From Pseudopedobacter sp039918235 (lineage in GTDB: Bacteria; Bacteroidota; Bacteroidia; Sphingobacteriales; Sphingobacteriaceae), in assembly GCA_039918235.1 (NCBI GenBank), contig JBDSHZ010000051.1, positions 1-26,422 of the forward strand: 26,422 nt of DNA. The letters run 5' to 3'. Below the pieces are notes generated by a model. It searched no databases and was not told the DNA's origin. It was given only the letters and a program-made list of their open reading frames with translations. Below, one piece after another: positions 24,562-26,422 of this stretch (its first letter is position 1; every line of letters starts with the position of its first letter). The position numbers were made by a program, and so were the translations under genes.

Positions 24562-24627
24562 CCCACTCGTTTCAGTGTTCCTTTAGGACCACTGAAATGC
24601 CTTATGAAAACCGAGGACTCCGTCCGG
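24562..24627 (-). repeat. Inverted flanking repeat, right copy (hairpin-bearing)
   Basis: Read on the minus strand this is CCGGACGGAGTCCTCGG, then TTTTCATAA and the TTTCAGTG / CACTGAAA hairpin, matching the copy at 23170-23236 with only a few substitutions and one-base gaps. The hairpin loop differs but its inner TCC/GGA pairing is kept. Orientation is opposite to the left copy. Confidence 0.85.
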
Positions 24628-24830
24628 CTTACTCCCTACAATTCCATATACAGTTAAACATTTAGGCAACAGCAATATAGCCAATACTTTATCAATAATT
24701 ATACTTTGAGTTAAACCAAATCAACATTTATACAAAAAATACCAGATGGTTGGTACGCAAAAGCAAAACAATTGGCTTAGCCGCCTAAAGTTAAATTAAG
24801 AAAGAGAGCGGTTCTTATGGGAAACCGTAT
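24628..24830. other. AT-rich spacer without visible genes
   Basis: From the right flanking repeat to the heptamer array I see no gene, no strong hairpin and no exact promoter box. A short CGGTT/AACCG inverted repeat at about 24809-24827 is not remarkable. Confidence 0.4.
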
Positions 24831-24893
24831 GGGAGGCGGAAAGCGGAAGGCTTAATGTAGCAGGCGGAAAGCTAAAGGCTAAAGCCTGAAAGC
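24831..24893 (+). repeat. Degenerate heptamer array (TGAAAGC family), copy 3
   Basis: Nine 7-mers in register: GGGAGGC, GGAAAGC, GGAAGGC, TTAATGT, AGCAGGC, GGAAAGC, TAAAGGC, TAAAGCC, TGAAAGC. Consensus GGAAAGC, close to the arrays at 7011-7066 and 7719-7760. It abuts the palindrome array at 24906. Confidence 0.7.
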
Positions 24894-24905
24894 ATTGCTA
24901 TGTGG

Positions 24906-25031
24906 AAATGATGCGCATCATTTGGTAAAACGTTGCGCAACAAATAAAAAACGTTAAGCATCATTTGGGAAAACGTTGCGCAACAAAAAAAAAACGATGC
25001 GCATCATTTTGGTAAACGTTGCGCATCGTTT
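24906..25031. repeat. Six near-palindromes at 21-22 bp spacing (43-bp tandem repeat, three copies)
   Basis: Palindromes centred on TGCGCA lie at about 24914, 24936, 24979, 25000 and 25022, with a degenerate member (GTTAAGCATC) at 24957. Centre-to-centre distances are 22, 21, 22, 21 and 22 bases, i.e. two helical turns. The first, AAATGATGCGCATCATTT, is an 18-bp perfect palindrome; others have half-sites GTTGC/GCAAC or GATGC/GCATC. Seen another way the block is three imperfect copies of a 43-bp unit. It lies 64 bases downstream of the HU-related gene's stop. The arrangement suits cooperative binding of a protein on one face of the helix; the protein is unknown. Confidence 0.85.
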
Positions 25032-25094
25032 GGAGTGCTCGCCTGTTGAAGGCTTTAAACCTGATGTTACGGGTTTTAACCATTGTTTGCTGCC

Positions 25095-25478
25095 TTAGCT
25101 TTTTTGGAACTTAAGGGTGAGCAGCATTTCCTTTAACCTTGGCCCAGGGGTAAAAATGGTTTTAGCACCTTTAATTTGGTTGGCGGTTAATTTATCGGCG
25201 CTCTCCACGCCCTCGCTACTGATGCCTATGCGCAGGCTGCCCAGATCGCCCAGCCTTACAATCATCCCGTTGGATAGGTCGATGACAATCACATCAACCA
25301 AGGCATACAGCACCGCCCGGATGTAGGCACCGCTTACGGTGCTGATCTTTTCAATGCTTTTGGTTAAACTTTCAATGGTTTCTTCCCCAATGCTGGATGC
25401 AATGGCATAGAATTTTTTGGTGCCTCCCCCAACAACGCCGGGTTCGCCTCTTTCAATTACTTTGAATTTTACTGACAT
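25095..25478 (-). CDS. HU-related nucleoid-type DNA-binding protein
   Basis: A 127-residue protein of the Bacteroidota HU-like group (histone-like DNA-binding protein, HU-HIG type). An N-terminal strand region (MSVKFKVIERGEPG) leads into the HU fold: helices IESLTKSIEKISTVSGAYIRAVLYAL (about 35-62), then VIVIDLSNGMIVRLGDLGSLRIGISSEG (about 62-90), where RLGDLGSLRI is the family's most recognisable motif, and ends FTPGPRLKEMLLTLKF. HU proteins bend and wrap DNA; the many copies of this variant in Bacteroidota are often found in islands. No operon partner is visible. The upstream region carries four palindromes (25518-25585) and the downstream region the phased palindrome array, either of which could be its own binding target. 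Confidence 0.9.
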   Translation of the reverse strand: MSVKFKVIERGEPGVVGGGTKKFYAIASSIGEETIESLTKSIEKISTVSGAYIRAVLYALVDVIVIDLSNGMIVRLGDLGSLRIGISSEGVESADKLTANQIKGAKTIFTPGPRLKEMLLTLKFQKS

Positions 25479-25517
25479 AACACATAGTTTAAATGGTTAA
25501 TAACTGTTTTTCTGTTC

Positions 25518-25585
25518 GGAAATAAAGGCTTATTTCCTGGTTTAAACCAGTAGTTGAGTGCTGTTTAAACGCTATCTTAAAGATA
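25518..25585. promoter_or_regulatory. Cluster of palindromes upstream of the HU-related gene
   Basis: Four dyads in 68 bases: GGAAATAA-aggc-TTATTTCC (25518-25537), CTGGTTTAAACCAG (25537-25550), GTTTAAAC (25563-25570) and TATCTT-a-AAGATA (25573-25585). GTTTAAAC is shared by the second and third. They lie 40-107 bases before the HU ATG, where operators would be expected. The minus strand shows TATCTTTA (25578-25585) as a near match to a -7 box, which overlaps the last dyad. Confidence 0.5.
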
Positions 25586-25715
25586 CAAAGTGCTGATGAT
25601 GAACGGATCAGCTGTAGCGGTTGAATGATTTAACGGTAGTAAGCGGGATTTAAGGTGGGGGAATTTTTTGCATAGGTGATGCTTGCTATCGTCAGCATGT
25701 GGTTCTTTCATCGGT

Positions 25716-25840
25716 GCGTAAGCTTGAGGGACGAAATGTCTCACTTGCAAGGTCTGCTTATCGTACGGCAACCTTGCTAATGTGATGTTTCACTGCGTTC
25801 AACATGATGTTAATAGTCGCGTCACCTTGAGGGACAGCGG
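25716..25840 (+). repeat. Interspersed repeat, copies 2 and 3
   Basis: 25716-25772 repeats the block order of 22640-22694: GCTTGAGGGACGAAA, GTCTCACTTGC, GCTTATCG. A partial copy, GCGTCACCTTGAGGGAC, is at 25819-25836. The two are in direct orientation about 100 bases apart and in the same orientation as the first copy next to pruA. A frame open on the minus strand across 25577-25771 runs through the repeat and is not considered a gene. Nothing else is seen in 25586-25715. Confidence 0.6.
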
Positions 25841-25909
25841 ATACCTTAAATATAAGCTGTTAATTCCATACTGCTCAAACCTTGCCTGTGCTGGCCGGGC
25901 AATGGCTTT

Positions 25910-25933
25910 TCAACTTTTCTTGATAAAAGTTGA
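25910..25933. other. Hairpin TCAACTTTT / AAAAGTTGA
   Basis: A perfect 9-bp stem with a 6-base loop (CTTGAT), flanked by TTTT on the left and CAAAA on the right, so it looks like a two-way terminator. No gene ends close to it in this window on either strand. Confidence 0.5.
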
Positions 25934-25973
25934 GCAAAATCAAGGCTGACGAATATTTGTTCGGTTAGCTCCA

Positions 25974-26339
25974 ATAAATAGGGGTAGCGCAATCCAAGCC
26001 GTGGGAATGGCAGTGCAAATTGCAAGTATATACAACACTTTTGCGGATTGCTTGCCAGTGGTTAATTAAAGTAACTGCAACCCTATTTATCGGGCTTCCC
26101 ATCCAAATCTTCCAAGGCCGTCCTTATCGCGTTGCGCTGCTGTATGGACCTGCGGGACGAGTGTCTGCGTTAGTTTCCATGCGATAAGGAGCGGTGGGGA
26201 TTGCTGGGAGATCATAAAAGCTGGTGCACTAACAAACCTTAACCACTGCCAAGCCTATAGCGTAGCGGTGTTACGTTCATTAAGCTTTGACATTCATGTT
26301 TAGATGAACAGTAACAATCAGCGCTATGGCTTTTATGAT
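25974..26339. other. Gene-free, strongly structured region with successive inverted repeats
   Basis: Three long-arm dyads follow one another: ATAAATAGGG (25974-25983) with CCCTATTTAT (26081-26090), TCCTTATCGC (26121-26130) with GCGATAAGGA (26181-26190), and ATCATAAAAGC (26211-26221) with GCTTTTATGAT (26329-26339). Inner short dyads occur too, such as GCAATCC with GGATTGC inside the first and ATGGA with TCCAT inside the second. No convincing coding frame spans it and the GC content is higher than in nearby AT-rich gaps. It could be a chain of structured RNAs, an origin of transfer, or mobile-element ends. The last 80 bases (26340-26422) show nothing I can name. Confidence 0.55.
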
Positions 26340-26422
26340 TGCGGGCGGGCCTGTGGCAAAAGCAACTGAGCGACAAAAAATGGTTTGGTTCTTTGCCTTA
26401 ACAAAGAACAGAGAATGATGAT

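Noticed and set aside
24906..25031. CRISPR array
   Set aside because: Repeats are short palindromes with near-identical spacers of an AT-rich tandem unit and no cas gene is nearby.
25577..25771. Minus-strand 64-codon frame
   Set aside because: It reads through the interspersed repeat and the HU upstream dyads, and has no protein-like pattern.

Overview
The window looks like chromosomal DNA from a Bacteroidota bacterium, most likely the family Sphingobacteriaceae (Pedobacter or a close relative). Signs of this are exact or near matches to the Bacteroidota -7 promoter box TAnnTTTG, no obvious Shine-Dalgarno sequences, an MBG-domain surface protein, a Porin_10-type porin, 7TMR-DISM sensors, a LytS/LytTR pair, an S1/P1 nuclease and an HU-related protein. 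The lineage call is inference from gene families; no rRNA or tRNA gene is present.

Layout. 1-4794 (minus) is the N-terminal 1598 codons of a giant secreted multidomain protein: NHL propeller, cadherin-like, Ig-like, fibronectin III and MBG modules. Upstream of it, 5146-6891 (minus) encodes a seven-helix membrane sensor that ends in a LuxR-like helix-turn-helix. A small orphan cytoplasmic protein (7084-7713, plus) lies between arrays of degenerate 7-bp repeats. 7862-11734 (minus) is a tight lpxK / purine nucleoside phosphorylase / porin operon. Divergent from lpxK is a secreted class A beta-lactamase-fold serine hydrolase without the usual omega-loop glutamate.

12747-16951 (minus) is a five-gene envelope cluster: OmpA-domain protein, small secreted protein, DUF4412-like protein, small secreted protein, lipoprotein. 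Divergent from it, across a perfect 25-bp-arm hairpin, is a two-gene signalling operon of a DISM/LytS histidine kinase and a LytTR response regulator (17180-20004). The arrangement suggests that the kinase pair could control the envelope cluster; this is inference. An S1/P1 nuclease (minus) and pruA (plus) with a strong terminator complete the ordinary part.

From about 22630 to the right edge the DNA changes character and looks like an accessory, repeat-rich island. It holds an interspersed repeat, an orphan coding fragment, a frameshifted XRE-type regulator and an AT-rich HEPN-domain protein gene bracketed by inverted copies of a ~66-bp hairpin-containing repeat. Further right are a heptamer array, six near-palindromes spaced every 21-22 bp, an HU-related DNA-binding protein gene with a palindrome-rich upstream region, more interspersed repeats, and a gene-free stretch full of nested inverted repeats. 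The HEPN gene in its inverted-repeat frame and the phased palindrome array beside the HU gene are the best candidates for something undescribed.
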